Part shown: positions 12,401 to 23,299 of the stretch, piece after piece
How positions within the stretch are numbered: position 1 is the stretch's first letter
How the letters are laid out: every line of letters starts with the position of its first letter
Assembly: GCA_900169235.1 (NCBI GenBank)
Contig: FWCC01000020.1
Location: 62,001-126,000 of the forward strand
Origin: Zarea fungicola
Taxonomy: Eukaryota > Ascomycota > Sordariomycetes > Hypocreales > Cordycipitaceae
Reading direction: 5' to 3'
DNA: 64,000 bases
Program-made: the position numbers and the translations under genes
The notes under the pieces: model-generated
What the model was told of the DNA's origin: nothing
The model's database searches: none
The model's input: only the letters and a program-made list of their open reading frames with translations

Positions 12401-13041
12401 GTCCTTGTATTTTCACTCATGGCCCTCTTCGTACTCTTTTTCGAGAATTGCAATCAATCAGCCCGCTCTTCTTGTGTTGAATTTGGTTCAATCATCGGGA
12501 CGAGATTCTGCTGCGTCTAAAAGCAGTCGATGCCGCTGCTCTAGATCTGACGGTGGTTCGCCGACTAGACACGGGCCAAACGATTTCTGGCGCCTCCCTC
12601 TCTCTTTTCATCTCGCACTGCCCCACCGTTTGCCACATACATCACCACTCGCCGATTTCATCCGTCTTCCGTCCTCCAACCCTTACAAATCCAACCCGGG
12701 GAGCCGCCAGCACTGAAAAGACTGCACTTCTGTCGTTGCTCCTCTCTTTGCGACACCAATCTGCACACTCACACGGGCCAGCAATCATCCAGGGCCTCGA
12801 AAACATTGCTACCCTAACATTTAATCTGAATTAGCGTCAAGCCTCCGCCAAGGTATATGCAGGCTCTCTCGCCCGGTGTCACATTACCCACCCACACATA
12901 ACACAATTTACACATCCACATGCTGGTAGGATTGTAATTGTGACGCTTCGTCAACACCCAACTGGCCTGGAAAGTAACAGGAGCAAAGGGACACACACCC
13001 TCTCAATACACAGCGCTCCTCCTCCACCGCCACAGTCACCC
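9477..13041. other. Gene-poor interval, 3.6 kb
   Basis: No supportable gene. The longest plus-strand frame (12216-12716) has no recognisable domain and ends in Ser/Pro/His-rich reading typical of pyrimidine-rich promoter DNA; it most likely lies in the 5' region of the decarboxylase at 13042. Copies of the 9-mer TACGGAGTA / TACTCCGTA are seen at 11015, 11028 and 11267. Base composition is ordinary, without the TA-rich look of RIP. Confidence 0.6.
11015..11275. repeat. TACGGAGTA / TACTCCGTA short-repeat cluster
   Basis: The 9-mer TACGGAGTA occurs at 11015-11023 and 11028-11036, a partial copy (CTCCGTAC) near 11054, and the reverse complement TACTCCGTA at 11267-11275. The same word recurs as two overlapping copies at 18098-18113. 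It is almost self-complementary and only intergenic here. Function unknown. Confidence 0.7.
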
Positions 13042-13725
13042 ATGTCGTCCACACCGCAGCAGCCTTCCAAGGACTCCCCCGCTGCTCTTCTAGCCGCGAG
13101 CCAGGGAGACGGCAAACAGCACCTTTTACTCGCTGGGAGCGGTTCCGTGGCCACCATTAAGCTCCCCCAAATCATATCGGCGCTGGCCTCGAGGCAGAAC
13201 TTGTCCATCCGAGTCGTTCTCACCAAGTCGGCCACCCACTTCCTGGCGGGGCAGGCCGCCGAGCAGCCCAGCCTGGCTGAAGTCGCCCGTCTGCCCAACG
13301 TCGACGGCCTCTACGTCGACGAGGACGAGTGGACGAACCCGGGCTGGGCCAGGGGCGACAGTATTCTGCACATTGAACTGCGCCGCTGGGCCGACATCCT
13401 CTTTGTCGTGCCCCTGTCGGCCAACTTGCTTGCCCGCATCACGGGAGGCATGTGCGATGACTTGCTCTCGAGCGTAATCCGTGCCTGGGACACACGCCGA
13501 GCCGCCATTGTCGTGGCCCCAGCCATGAATACATTAATGTGGGAGCATCCACTGACGGAGAGGCAGCTGTCTCTCCTGCGGTCCTGGCCCTGGTTTGAAA
13601 TTTTGCTGCCCCAGCCCAAGTCACTCGCCTGTGGCGATGTTGGCCAAGGTGCCATGCGCGAGTGGACTGATATTGTCGTCGATATCAACCAGAAACTTGA
13701 TACACTAAAAGAATTAAGGGGTTGA
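13042..13725 (+). CDS. CAB3: Phosphopantothenoylcysteine decarboxylase (Cab3/Hal3-type flavoprotein)
   Basis: Third step of coenzyme A synthesis: FMN-dependent decarboxylation of 4'-phosphopantothenoylcysteine to 4'-phosphopantetheine, in the cytosol. 227 residues, one exon. Family motifs are in order: flavin-binding GSGSVATIK (32-40), catalytic His110 in LHIELRRW, PLSANLLARI (124-133; counterpart of the PASANT motif), the substrate clamp PAMNTLMW (160-167), and catalytic Cys197 in LACGDVGQGAM. In budding yeast the catalytic His and Cys are split between subunits (Hal3/Vhs3 versus Cab3); here one chain has both, so it could act as a homotrimer. The start is the first ATG that leaves a compact domain. 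An in-frame upstream extension begins only with GTG. No acidic C-terminal tail, unlike yeast Hal3. Confidence 0.93.
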   Translation: MSSTPQQPSKDSPAALLAASQGDGKQHLLLAGSGSVATIKLPQIISALASRQNLSIRVVLTKSATHFLAGQAAEQPSLAEVARLPNVDGLYVDEDEWTNPGWARGDSILHIELRRWADILFVVPLSANLLARITGGMCDDLLSSVIRAWDTRRAAIVVAPAMNTLMWEHPLTERQLSLLRSWPWFEILLPQPKSLACGDVGQGAMREWTDIVVDINQKLDTLKELRG

Positions 13726-16700
13726 ATCCACTACCTCCAAAAACAATTATATATCAAATACAATGAAAAAAACGTAGAGTCAGCTTTGCCATGCCACACG
13801 CAGGGGGCTCCGACGGCTCAATAACCGGGCATGCCGATATTCTCTGGTAATTGCATCCTGCCGAATGTTATCACACGAAATTGCATTACAAACCCCAGTC
13901 GAAGTCACGCCTACGAGTGTTCATCACTCCTATTTTCTTGCGTAATCTCTTTGTGGTGGGAATACAGGTGTTGATTTCGAGTCATCACCCGTCATGATTG
14001 TCAAGGTTTCACCCACGATGCAATCCCTACAGACCAGCTGGAGAATAGGTAGCAGAGAAGGGAGATGCAATAACAAACTCCATGTTTTTCAGACAGCAAT
14101 TGTTAAAGGGGTTGGGAAGCTCCAAAATCGTTGAAATTCGGGCCAGATGCCAACGTATAGGGTAGCGACTGGAACGTTGAGATAAATCATCTCCTGGCTT
14201 TAGGTCACTTTAGGAGCAGATAATATTTCTCAAACATAATACATAGCCCAGAATCACTTATCAAATACTGGAGGTTCGGTTTTGAACTTTCACATTAAAG
14301 TAGTCCAACGGCCGGGCAGTAGGAGCTCATCCGCTCTCAGAGATGGAGTTGAAACTTGCTCTGCGGTTCAGGAGCATTGCATAGTTGATTACGATACAGT
14401 TTAATACATACTTATCATTGAACCTCAAAGGCTGACACAGAAATCATTGTCGTAGAAATCGGTCTTCCTGTAATGGCTTGTCGATTTGAAGACAAAAGGG
14501 GACGACAGACGGCTTGATTCATTCCACATCACTTGCTATGTCGTGAGCAAAAATGCTAGCAATGAACTCAATTGGCGGCGAAGGTTTGAAAGAAACAGGA
14601 ACAATGGTTTATGTTTGTCTGGGACTCTTACAACATCTCATCAATTGCAAACGACAATCACAGAGCAGCAGACTCCAGTATAAACAGATAAAAAATAAAT
14701 GCCAACAAAACAGCCAACAAGCGCCGCGAAACCTGTGAACAAGGGGAACTAACATGGATACCCTTTCAATCAGAGAAAATAATTAATTCTTCACTTCATA
14801 GAATTACAGAAAGACGGGGAACTGCAAAAGACTCCCGCGCAAAGGGACGTAGCTTCGGCATCAGTTCATCGCAACTGGACAAAAGGAAATCTAAATCAGA
14901 AGAAGAGACTACTTATCGGGCATCAAGGAAGATAATCACAAGGTCAAAACTAGTGACAAGCTGCCTAATCTTGTATATCCTCTATAAAACAAAGACTTAA
15001 CGAAAATTAAAGGGAGAAGGCTGGATAACAAATTGAATTGCAGCTGGAATTGTGTATAAATATAGACATATTCAATCCATCATATGGTTTGGGGCCAGCC
15101 TTCTGATTTCAGGTACCTTCCAACGATTTGAAAATCCAATAATGTAATCAGCATTGTTCTTCCACGGCCGTGATATCGCCTGAATCCGTCGGTTTTGCCA
15201 TGCCAGCTGTCTTTTTGCAGGGCAAAGCCTCCACGTTACCTGCAAACCGTATCCATCGAGATTGGTGTTTTGGTTGGAATCGGTATCGGATTAAAAGCTT
15301 GAGAGATTGAGAATTGTTCAATACAAAGACGGCGGGTTGAATTTCTCAAACTATGTCTCTTCCCTCTCACAGATACCTCCATTGAAGAACTGGGTGATAT
15401 AATTATGTTATCACAACAACATGTCGGCCGTTCGCTAGAAATTCAGTAAGGGAACATTGATCAAAGTATGAAAGTATGAAGAAAAATAGTGTAAGAAAAG
15501 TCTACTGTCCCTCATCTTTTCTGCTAGCTATGCACAGGTTCTCTCTCCCCTGACCGGTACGGAGACCGGTCGGAGCACTAGGCGCCCACGCAACAAAGTT
15601 CAGTACGTCATCGGACAAACCAAAGAAAAGGAGAGATGTCCGGCAGTCCTCGAACTCCAAATCTATATTTCCCCGCCATCTGGGGTAGCATGCATCAAAA
15701 ATGGAAGATGGCAAGCCTCGATGTTTAACCCACAATATGGGGATGTACAATTCTTCCGCGAATGAGAATTCAGCATTGGCACGGTTTTGAGGCTACCTTG
15801 AACTGATGGGAAAGACTGCTCCATGATCGGGAAGATTAACAACCACTTTCCGCGTACCTGCTAGACACACGGAGTTGACATGACTAATTAGGAAAGAGAA
15901 AAACTTAACAGCGCAAGTGTGAGTAATTTCAATATATTTCAGAGTTGCATTGAGAGCGTCTAAGGGACTGCCGATGCGTTTCACTCGGGTCAACTCGACT
16001 AGTTTGTATTTTTCTCGAATGGCGCGGCATTCTTCACTTCAATTTCATTTTACGCCGCCAAGGCTTTTACTATCCTTGTCAGTTCAAAGCCATCGTGTTC
16101 ATGGCTAAACTGGGATTGGTGCAATTTGATCATGCAAGTACAATGCTTGTTGGTGCGTAGTCAGCCGCGGGCAACAGCGTAGAAGCCCTCAGTTTTTCCC
16201 GGTCATATAACTACAGTCTCAATAATGCCCTTTTTACAAAAATAAATCAAGAGGATTAAAATTTGCGTTAAAAATAAACCGCTACTAATTTTCCGGCTAC
16301 TTAAAAGCATTGGTTTCGTGTTGGGCGGCGGTGGTAAAGCAGTTACCTGGGACTTACACCAGACGCCGTTATGCACAAGTCTAAGCTCCACGAACCGCCA
16401 CAGGATGTCCCTTCGTCATCCGGCAGGACATCGTAATGGCTTACCTCCGTAACGGCGAGATTTGGCGTTCTTCTACGTGGATGCAATGGCCCCGGCGGCA
16501 ATGCAATTAGCGTCAGCCCGCACTGGAGCCAAGCACCGTTGGAGGAGGTTCCTGAGCGAGGCCAACAACAGGCCAGACCGCCTTGTCATACGATGAACAA
16601 GGTCGACACTTGGGTATTATTAAGTCAATGGAATTAGAATTGGCATTGGAATAGAGGAGATTCTGATGAACTTTTTTCTTGGCGATTGGCTTTTAAAAAG

Positions 16701-17832
16701 CTCAGCAATCGATGTTGCCCTTTGTAATTGATTAATATTGTTCGGTGTCCTACCTAGGCGTCGGTCGCCAACAAGCCCCGCTGGTGAAAAGCAACCAACC
16801 AGTTATTTCTTGATTACTTCACATGAGCCAATATCATGTATCATGCTTATAGAGTACTATGTCAGTGACATGGTGGACAAGATTTGCAATCTCTACTCTG
16901 TAGATGGCGGCGCTAAAACCGTTGATTTGTATAAAGTCAAGGATATCTGTATCCATCGTACCACGTGTAGCAGCTGTTCATAGTATCTGTCTGCTCGATT
17001 CATATACACGTGCCGGCAAGAACTGCTTGGCGAGTGGCAGTGGGAACTGGTAATTCCGTTACAAATGCGGATAAGACGAATCTATCCATGGGCCTGCAAA
17101 TTTACCATTTGTGCCTCGTAAGCCAAGCATAAAATGCTTTATTTTTTTTTTAAAGTAATACACAAGGAGGCAGCACGTGTGGCCGTTCGCTTCTCTACGG
17201 CGTTCAGCCGGCTGTGGCTGCAAGCCCCAACTTGCGGACAAGGACGGAAGCCTAGGGCTTTGTGGACGCTGGTGGTAGTTTGTATGGAGCATTTCTTCTT
17301 GGCCTCCAGACTCTGGTCAGGCTTCCGGCGATGTACGGTGCCTGCGCTTGTACCTGTGTTAGTACAAACCATGATCTGTATTGGATCTAGCACTGAACTC
17401 TGTGCGCTTGGATCCTGGTTATGAGTGGGCAATGAAAAAGGTTTGCATTTTATTTTCTGTCTTTGGGGACAATTATGAAATCTCGATAAAGTTTGAACAG
17501 GCTACTGGTCTGGTTGAACAGATGCAGTCCTGGCGTTCCCTTTATCATCAGTGGACGGAGAGAGAGTGAGACCCGTAAGTAAGCAGTTGAAGCCACCAAG
17601 GTAACCCCAATGGGCAGCTAGCTCAGGCAGTCTAACCGTTCTCGCTGTAAGACTGAGCCGTTGGCCCACCGCAATTGATAATATTGAGTTATCGGCTTCG
17701 GGTCGTACTTCCAGTTGCCGATTAATTGACCTGCCTGCTGAGGAGAGCGCTCAGGGGCGACGGACTGGTGGCTGGCTGGTACTACACTGGCTGGGAATTG
17801 ATTCAATGACAGCAAGAAACTGAGGGTTTGTG

Positions 17833-17853
17833 CTCTGTACTCTGTACTCTGTA
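17833..17853. repeat. Tandem (CTGTACT)n heptamer run
   Basis: About three head-to-tail copies of CTGTACT in intergenic DNA, related in sequence to the dispersed TACTCCGTA word (CTGTACT versus CCGTACT). Confidence 0.75.
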
Positions 17854-18097
17854 CCTAATATGCTATATTAGTTAATAATGCGAATTTATGGCGGCTGAGT
17901 GCCTTCATGCAGACGTTATGCCGGGGTCATCTCCACAAAAGCACCCCCGGTCCGATTGGAAATGGCTTTCCCCTCACGGACAGTTCTTTCGCTACATTTG
18001 CTCGGCTGTTTCTTTGGTGGCACAAGGTGGCACTGAACGATCTCTTTCTTATTTTACACCTTGTAGAGCTGTATTGTACTGGTATGCGCTGTATGAG

Positions 18098-18113
18098 TAC
18101 TCCGTACTCCGTA
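18098..18113. repeat. Two overlapping TACTCCGTA copies
   Basis: TACTCCGTACTCCGTA: the 9-mer occurs at 18098-18106 and again at 18105-18113, sharing TA. Same word as near 11.0-11.3 kb. Confidence 0.75.
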
Positions 18114-19225
18114 CGTGCAGATAAGTAGCTCGGAGGGGCGGCGAGGCATGTCATTGTAACGTCGTTTATTTCCCCGCTGGTGCATCATGGTTGTCAGCTA
18201 GCCTTGCAGAAATGGCGAGCCTCCGAGAATCGATCATGACTGTGAGTGTGAGAGTCGACGACCCGACGGAATAGAGCAGCCCGAACATTTGTCCGATTAA
18301 GGCTGTTCGAGGGCAACGCTGAAATTGGAATAAAAGTTGGCATGAATTGGAAATGCGGTGGTATAATAAAACGGCCGGTATTGCAGTGGTGCAGACAAAA
18401 TAAGAAGTGCCGACAAATAAAAACGAGGCATGGCGGAGCCTGGTCAATATGGCGGCGGCGTCTTTCTGCTGCTGTCCGTAGTTACTAGAACTTGCCACTG
18501 CTTCAAGAAGCAAGGGCATCCACCCATTCTCGCGGGCAATTTCCCTTTATAATCTCATTTGCAATTCGAGTTTTGTCGTGTTAAGGTCCTTACATTGACA
18601 CATGGACGTAAGAAGAGCCATACCATCAAGCGCAAGCCCTACTATGTCTTTACCACCACATCTACTGATGAACGGGCACTGTCCGTCTAGGACCTTCAGA
18701 GAACAGGATACAATGCTCGTACCAAGCCGCTAGCGTTGCGCTGCCCCAGCCTTTGACCAATTTGACCAAGCCTCCAGCCCACGCTAAGGCATGAACCTTG
18801 CTCAACCTAGTCTCAAAGTGTATGTTGCATTCTACTGGAGTGGCTGACCCGCCTATTCAGGGCCCGAGACCAGGGCCGGCGCCGGCAAGACTGGAGACCT
18901 TTGTTAATGGCTAAATGCACCTGCCTCATGTGGGAGGTCGTGTCTCTGATAGGTGGGTGGTATTATTGCGCCAAAGAAACAATGTAGGCTTGCGTCCTCC
19001 GTCAGTTAGGCCCGGACCAACTAGACAAGCATGCCGCCACGGGGGGGAGCAGCTATGAGCAGGGGCATTTACAAAGAGAACTCGCAAAGGCGACCCGCTC
19101 AGTTCAGTTTGTCCACACCGAGCTACCAACCTATGCAGCAACTCAGGCCATGCGCCCGCCATCCATGCACCTTGCCGTCCTGGAAGTAGCTCAGTCCGGT
19201 GGTGCTTGTTATCAAAGCTGATGCG

Positions 19226-19232
19226 TATATAG
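19226..19232 (+). promoter_or_regulatory. TATA box of the secreted-protein gene
   Basis: TATATAG lies 131 bp before the ATG at 19363 and is followed by a long C/T-rich leader (about 19264-19360). This TATA plus pyrimidine-rich layout is common in strongly transcribed fungal genes. Confidence 0.55.
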
Positions 19233-19362
19233 CCCGCAGGCCGCTGCACCGGGACAGAAAAGTTGGCTTTCCTCCTGCTTCCTCTCCATCCCCGTCGTAT
19301 CTCATCTTCAATTCCCATCAGACCTTATATCCGACTCTTCTGTCTCACTACAGTCTGCAAAG

Positions 19363-19866
19363 ATGAAGTCCTTCGCCGTCATCGCTTCCCTCGTTGCCGC
19401 TGTTGCCGCCGCCGGCCACTGCGGTGGTGACAACTGTGCCCGTCAGGTCACTGGTACCCGTGATGGTCTCCTGCCCATTCCTTCCCGCCAGGCCGACTGC
19501 TCCAGCTTCCTGCTGACCACCATTGTCCCTGACGCTGTGTATGTTTATTCCTTTTTTTTTTGACTTCTGAAAAAGAAAAAACACGGTGTATGATTTCTGT
19601 TGCTGACCATCTACGATAGCACCACCACCGTCACCGTCACTGTTGACGCCGATGAGCCTGCCAAGCTCAAGCGTGACAACCACCAGGTCCGCGCCGCCAC
19701 CACGGTCCCTACTGCCGTTCCCGCCTACGCCTCTGGTTGCGACAGCGCCTCTCGCTACTCCTCTGCCTGCTCTTGCTGGGGCATCACCGCCAGTGCTACC
19801 ACCGCTGCTACTCCCACCAAGACTGTCACCGTCACCGTCACCAGCGACTACTGCGAGGACCTGTAA
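19363..19866 (+). CDS. Small secreted cysteine-containing protein
   Basis: Two exons, 19363-19538 and 19620-19866, joined across an 81-bp intron (GTATGT donor, TGCTGAC branch site, GATAG acceptor) to give 140 residues. Residues 1-17 form a clear signal peptide (MKSFAVIASLVAAVAAA). The mature part has seven Cys, including CGGDNCARQV near the N-terminus, QADCSSF, and SACSCWG; Thr/Val-rich TVTVTV stretches sit between them. The layout (CxxxxC, DCSSF, then a C...CSC.G tail) is common among unannotated ascomycete secreted proteins. No enzyme motif seen. Third-position C is strongly preferred, fitting high expression along with the TATA box. Function unknown; cell wall or extracellular location is inferred from the signal peptide alone. 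Confidence 0.85.
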
Positions 19867-21562
19867 GCGCCAGCATCGAAAGATGAGACGGGTGTTTGGG
19901 GGGATGGAAGCTGTACAATGGAAATGTCCCCATGCCTATTTATTGGAATAGTCTGAGGACTGTACATAGGGAATGCATTTATGGGATATGAACAGCACGA
20001 AGTAGGATGAAGCAAAAGTGGCACCAAGAGGTGTGTCACTTAATCTGTCAAACTCTTGTAAATTCAAAATATAAAGAATTAATGATTGAGTCGGACTGCG
20101 CAAATAAGTGAGAGATTTTTAAGAGACGCAGTGAATTTTACGAGTCTATGCAATTTCTTTTGGAATGTACAAGAGCTATTTTTATTCACGTTGGATCTGC
20201 ATCTTCAATTGACAGCGACGATCCGGCAACATTTTCTCCAGTGTGGAAGAATGTGAGACACAGCAACTTTAGCCTTTTCTCTCTACCCATCCCATCCGGG
20301 GTCTCGGCTAAAGGATTCCACAAGGCGAGGGTTCCACGAGGCGACGATCAACTGCTACCCCCCAACTTGTGAGCCATTTTCGCGTAGCGGCCAACCACAC
20401 GCTGCTCAGTGAAGCGCCTCTTTGAATTACACCGAGGAGGCGTTTTGCCAATTGTAAACACAACAGCATCTGCATAGGGCGGGGTTGTAGTATTGCCAAT
20501 AACGGAATGGCTATTTTCGATTCACAGTGAAGACAATGGGGGTGGATGTCCCCTCATTGAGAAAGCTCAAGGTTTCCCAGTGGATTGGGATTTTCAGGGC
20601 AACGTTTCGGGTTAACGGCGCCACTGGCACGATTGAGTTTAACACCTTGAAGATGGCTTGGTAAGGCCCATCCAGACAGCCTTATTTGCGGGTAGTGAAC
20701 GTCGGACAAAACCCAGTGAATGGAGTAAAAGAAAAAAAAAGTGCTCTTTAAGTTGCCATTGAAGTTGTTGCTAAATGACAGAGCAAGTCGATTTATTGTA
20801 TTGCTAAACGTGGCTTCCGTTGAGGCAAGCGCCGGATCGCACATCGACTGTGTCTGGGCTACTACACAGCTCACCTGCAGAGTGCACTACAAGTACGTCT
20901 ATATGGTAAAGAAGGGGGGAAATGGTATTGTAAGTCTTGCTCAAGCTTATTGCTATTTGAACTTGGTTAATGATTTAAAGGCTCTCACTGTTTGTTATTT
21001 CTTTAATATTGATGCACAAGCGGTGACTTCTTCGATATGCATTCAAGGACATCCAGCAGTTAGAAGCCTTGTTAAGGGTAACTAGTTAGGGCAAGTCTTG
21101 ACAGGGGCATACTTCAGGCTGTGAGTGAACTGGCGACATGAGTTTTTGTTAACTGTACGTGCCCATGGTGGTTTATCATTTCGTGTCATCCTAGTTTACA
21201 GCGCTCGAGTGGCTCTAGATTGGCCGAGAAAGCCGTGACTTGACTATTCACACCCATGATGTTGCAAGACACAGCTACACTGAAAGTAGTTTACCCCGGG
21301 TCTGAGTCTGGTGAATATGTGAGTATGTTGCCGTATTTGAGGCCAATGACTACAATTTCAACGCTCCTGGAACGGCTTTACCTGTTCCAGTCTCTTACAG
21401 AGGCCTCGATCAGCCAGAGAATCTCTTGAGCTGGGGTATCAAGCAGGGTCATCAGCGGCATAGGTACCTAACTGATGCGCTACTACTAGTACCTTTACTT
21501 GTAGTTGTCAGTGTCAGTCCAGTCGGGCAAATAATTGTAGCCTACCCTAGAGCTGAGCCACA
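19867..21562. other. Intergenic, 1.7 kb, left flank of the retrotransposon
   Basis: No gene seen. A 114-codon plus-strand frame at 20741-21085 has no motif. Composition stays normal up to the left LTR, so the TA-rich mutation stops sharply at the element. Confidence 0.55.
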
Positions 21563-21778
21563 TGTATAACAATATTTACTTAGAAGCCCGGCAAAAGTGG
21601 AACAAGAGAGCGATTAATTATCTAAGCGTATAATATCATTATACTGGTAGTAGTAATAACTAAGCTTAAGGCCAAAAAGCCTCGTACCTCTATTAAACCT
21701 ATATTATGGCCCTTTCTTATAATGCAAGGGCTGGCTATGGCTTAGTCATCAAGCCTTATAGTAGCGCTATGCGTTATA
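21563..21778 (-). repeat. Left LTR (3' LTR of the minus-strand element)
   Basis: Aligns with 28438-28653 almost end to end without gaps; about 20 differences, all C/T or G/A except at the extreme inner edge of the other copy. The outer half keeps C/G where the other LTR has T/A; the inner half is the mutated side. Confidence 0.9.
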
Positions 21779-21798
21779 ATTATCCCCCCCTTTCTAAG
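21779..21798 (-). other. Polypurine tract of the retrotransposon
   Basis: On the minus strand AGAAAGGGGGGGATAA runs directly into the LTR, the expected position of the plus-strand primer for LTR-element reverse transcription. Confidence 0.7.
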
Positions 21799-22259
21799 CA
21801 GACAGCCTAGCTACTCTAGCGTCTATAGGGTAGGCTCTAGCTAATTAATTTTTAGCAATATATATCTATATATACCTCTAAAGCTATTATCCTTAGGTAG
21901 AAGGAAAAAGAAGGCAATAGAAAAGCATATATTGCTCGCCATTAGCTACTAATGTCATTATTTTTATTTTTACTGTTCTAGTAGTGTTAATTAGGTGGTT
22001 ATCATAGTAGAACCATCGCCAGCTAGCAGCCAATAATAATAATAATAGAGTGGCTAGTTGTATTTATATTTAGAAAAATAACTTTCTCCTTTTTATAGCT
22101 TTAGTTATATAATTGCTTTCTATTTTATAAATCTATAAACTCTAACCTATCTTTATATTAAATTGTTCCTAATTTAAATTATACTTGCTCATCGCCTAAT
22201 AAAGAAACAGCGCTATAAGCGCACTCTATAAAATGCGTCCTTAGCGAGGGCATATAATT

Positions 22260-23270
22260 AATATATAAACTACTTCTAATCTACCATTAAGGCATAGAAG
22301 AAAGAGCCCTAAGAGCCGTGCAATGTCCTAGCTCCTAGCTATAACTATAGATAGGCTGCCTCTATACATTATAAAAGCTATAATAATAATAAGGCGGTTT
22401 ATAAGTAGGTAAGTCATTAATTATATGGCAATGCTATCCTAAATAGTAGCTAATTTTATATATTAGGTTTATAGTGCTATAGTAGGCAACTAGGCCAATC
22501 TAAATAAGATCCTAGACCATCTATAGGCCTTTACGGCTAAAATTATAGACAAGGCTAGGGCAATTTGCGCCTATGCTATATAGTATGTGGCCTATAATTA
22601 GGCAGCGCTGACCGCCGACCCACTAAGGGAATTACTAGCTTTATTGCCATTACTATATATAATTAACGCTGTGCCTAGATGTTTTTAGCGTGTATATTTA
22701 TAGGCCAGTTAAAAGGTTATTGCCTATATTATGCTTAGGCTTTATAACGCTTTCTGCGCTATTAATTGTGCTTATAAATTAGTATATAATCTTATAGGCA
22801 CTAAGAAGACCACTACTATAAGTTATATATTAGAATATAGGTATTTTATATATAGATTTACTAACTCTTACTTTTTAGTTATCCTATACTAGGTATAAGA
22901 TATTTATTGCGCGCTATTAAAATATCCTAGTTAAGAAGTTTCCACCGCCTAACTTAAACTATCCCTTAGTAGACATATATATATAATATATACCCTTTTA
23001 CTAGGCAATACCTATACTAACTATTCCTTTTTCTATTTAAAGTATAGCCTATAAGGCCTAAAAGGACTTATTATTACCACGCCTAGTTAAAGGCGACCCT
23101 AGTTATACTAGCTAATAGGTGGCCAAGGCGGCTACTTTAGAGGAGCTGCTAGAGTTTTTAGAGGAGGATAAAGACGCCTTTTCTAAGGCGTTTTTAGAGG
23201 GCTATCTATATAATATCTTCCTATAGTTAGGTGTCTTTTAGGCCATTGGTCCTATATTGCTTTTTTTTTT
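22260..23270 (+). pseudogene. Opposite-strand coding relic inside the Gypsy element, unknown product
   Basis: Between the integrase relic and the left LTR, the plus strand (opposite to gag-pol) reads like protein broken only by TAA/TAG: for example NLNKILDHL and AFTAKIIDKARAICAYAI, then AALTADPLRELLALLPLLY and INAVPRCF, KVIAYIMLRLYNAF, GTKKTTTISYILEYRYF, and finally VAKAATLEELLEFLEED and KDAFSKAFLEGYLYNIFL. The frame shifts at least once, near an AT run at about 22975-23000. No family recognised. The coordinates are approximate; the reading is too ordered to be chance, but whether it was an accessory gene of the element or captured host DNA is open. Confidence 0.55.
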
Positions 23271-23299
23271 TTTTTTCTTTATTAATTTTTTATATATAG

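Larger units (their letters stand above)
13726..19362. other. Gene-poor interval, 5.6 kb
   Basis: No gene I can support across 5.6 kb, on either strand. The longest ATG-started frame (18166-18519, minus, 117 codons) has no family motif or signal peptide. The first 2.5 kb is moderately AT-rich but lacks the TA/TAG/TAA saturation of the RIP element further on. There is a CTGTACT run at 17833-17853 and TACTCCGTA copies at 18098-18113. The last ~150 bp is the promoter of the secreted protein at 19363. Confidence 0.55.

Noticed and set aside
12216..12716. 166-codon plus-strand frame upstream of the decarboxylase
   Set aside because: Low-complexity Ser/Pro/His reading of pyrimidine-rich promoter DNA, no ATG-supported homology.
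18166..18519. 117-codon ATG frame on the minus strand
   Set aside because: No domain, signal peptide or splice context; reading looks random.
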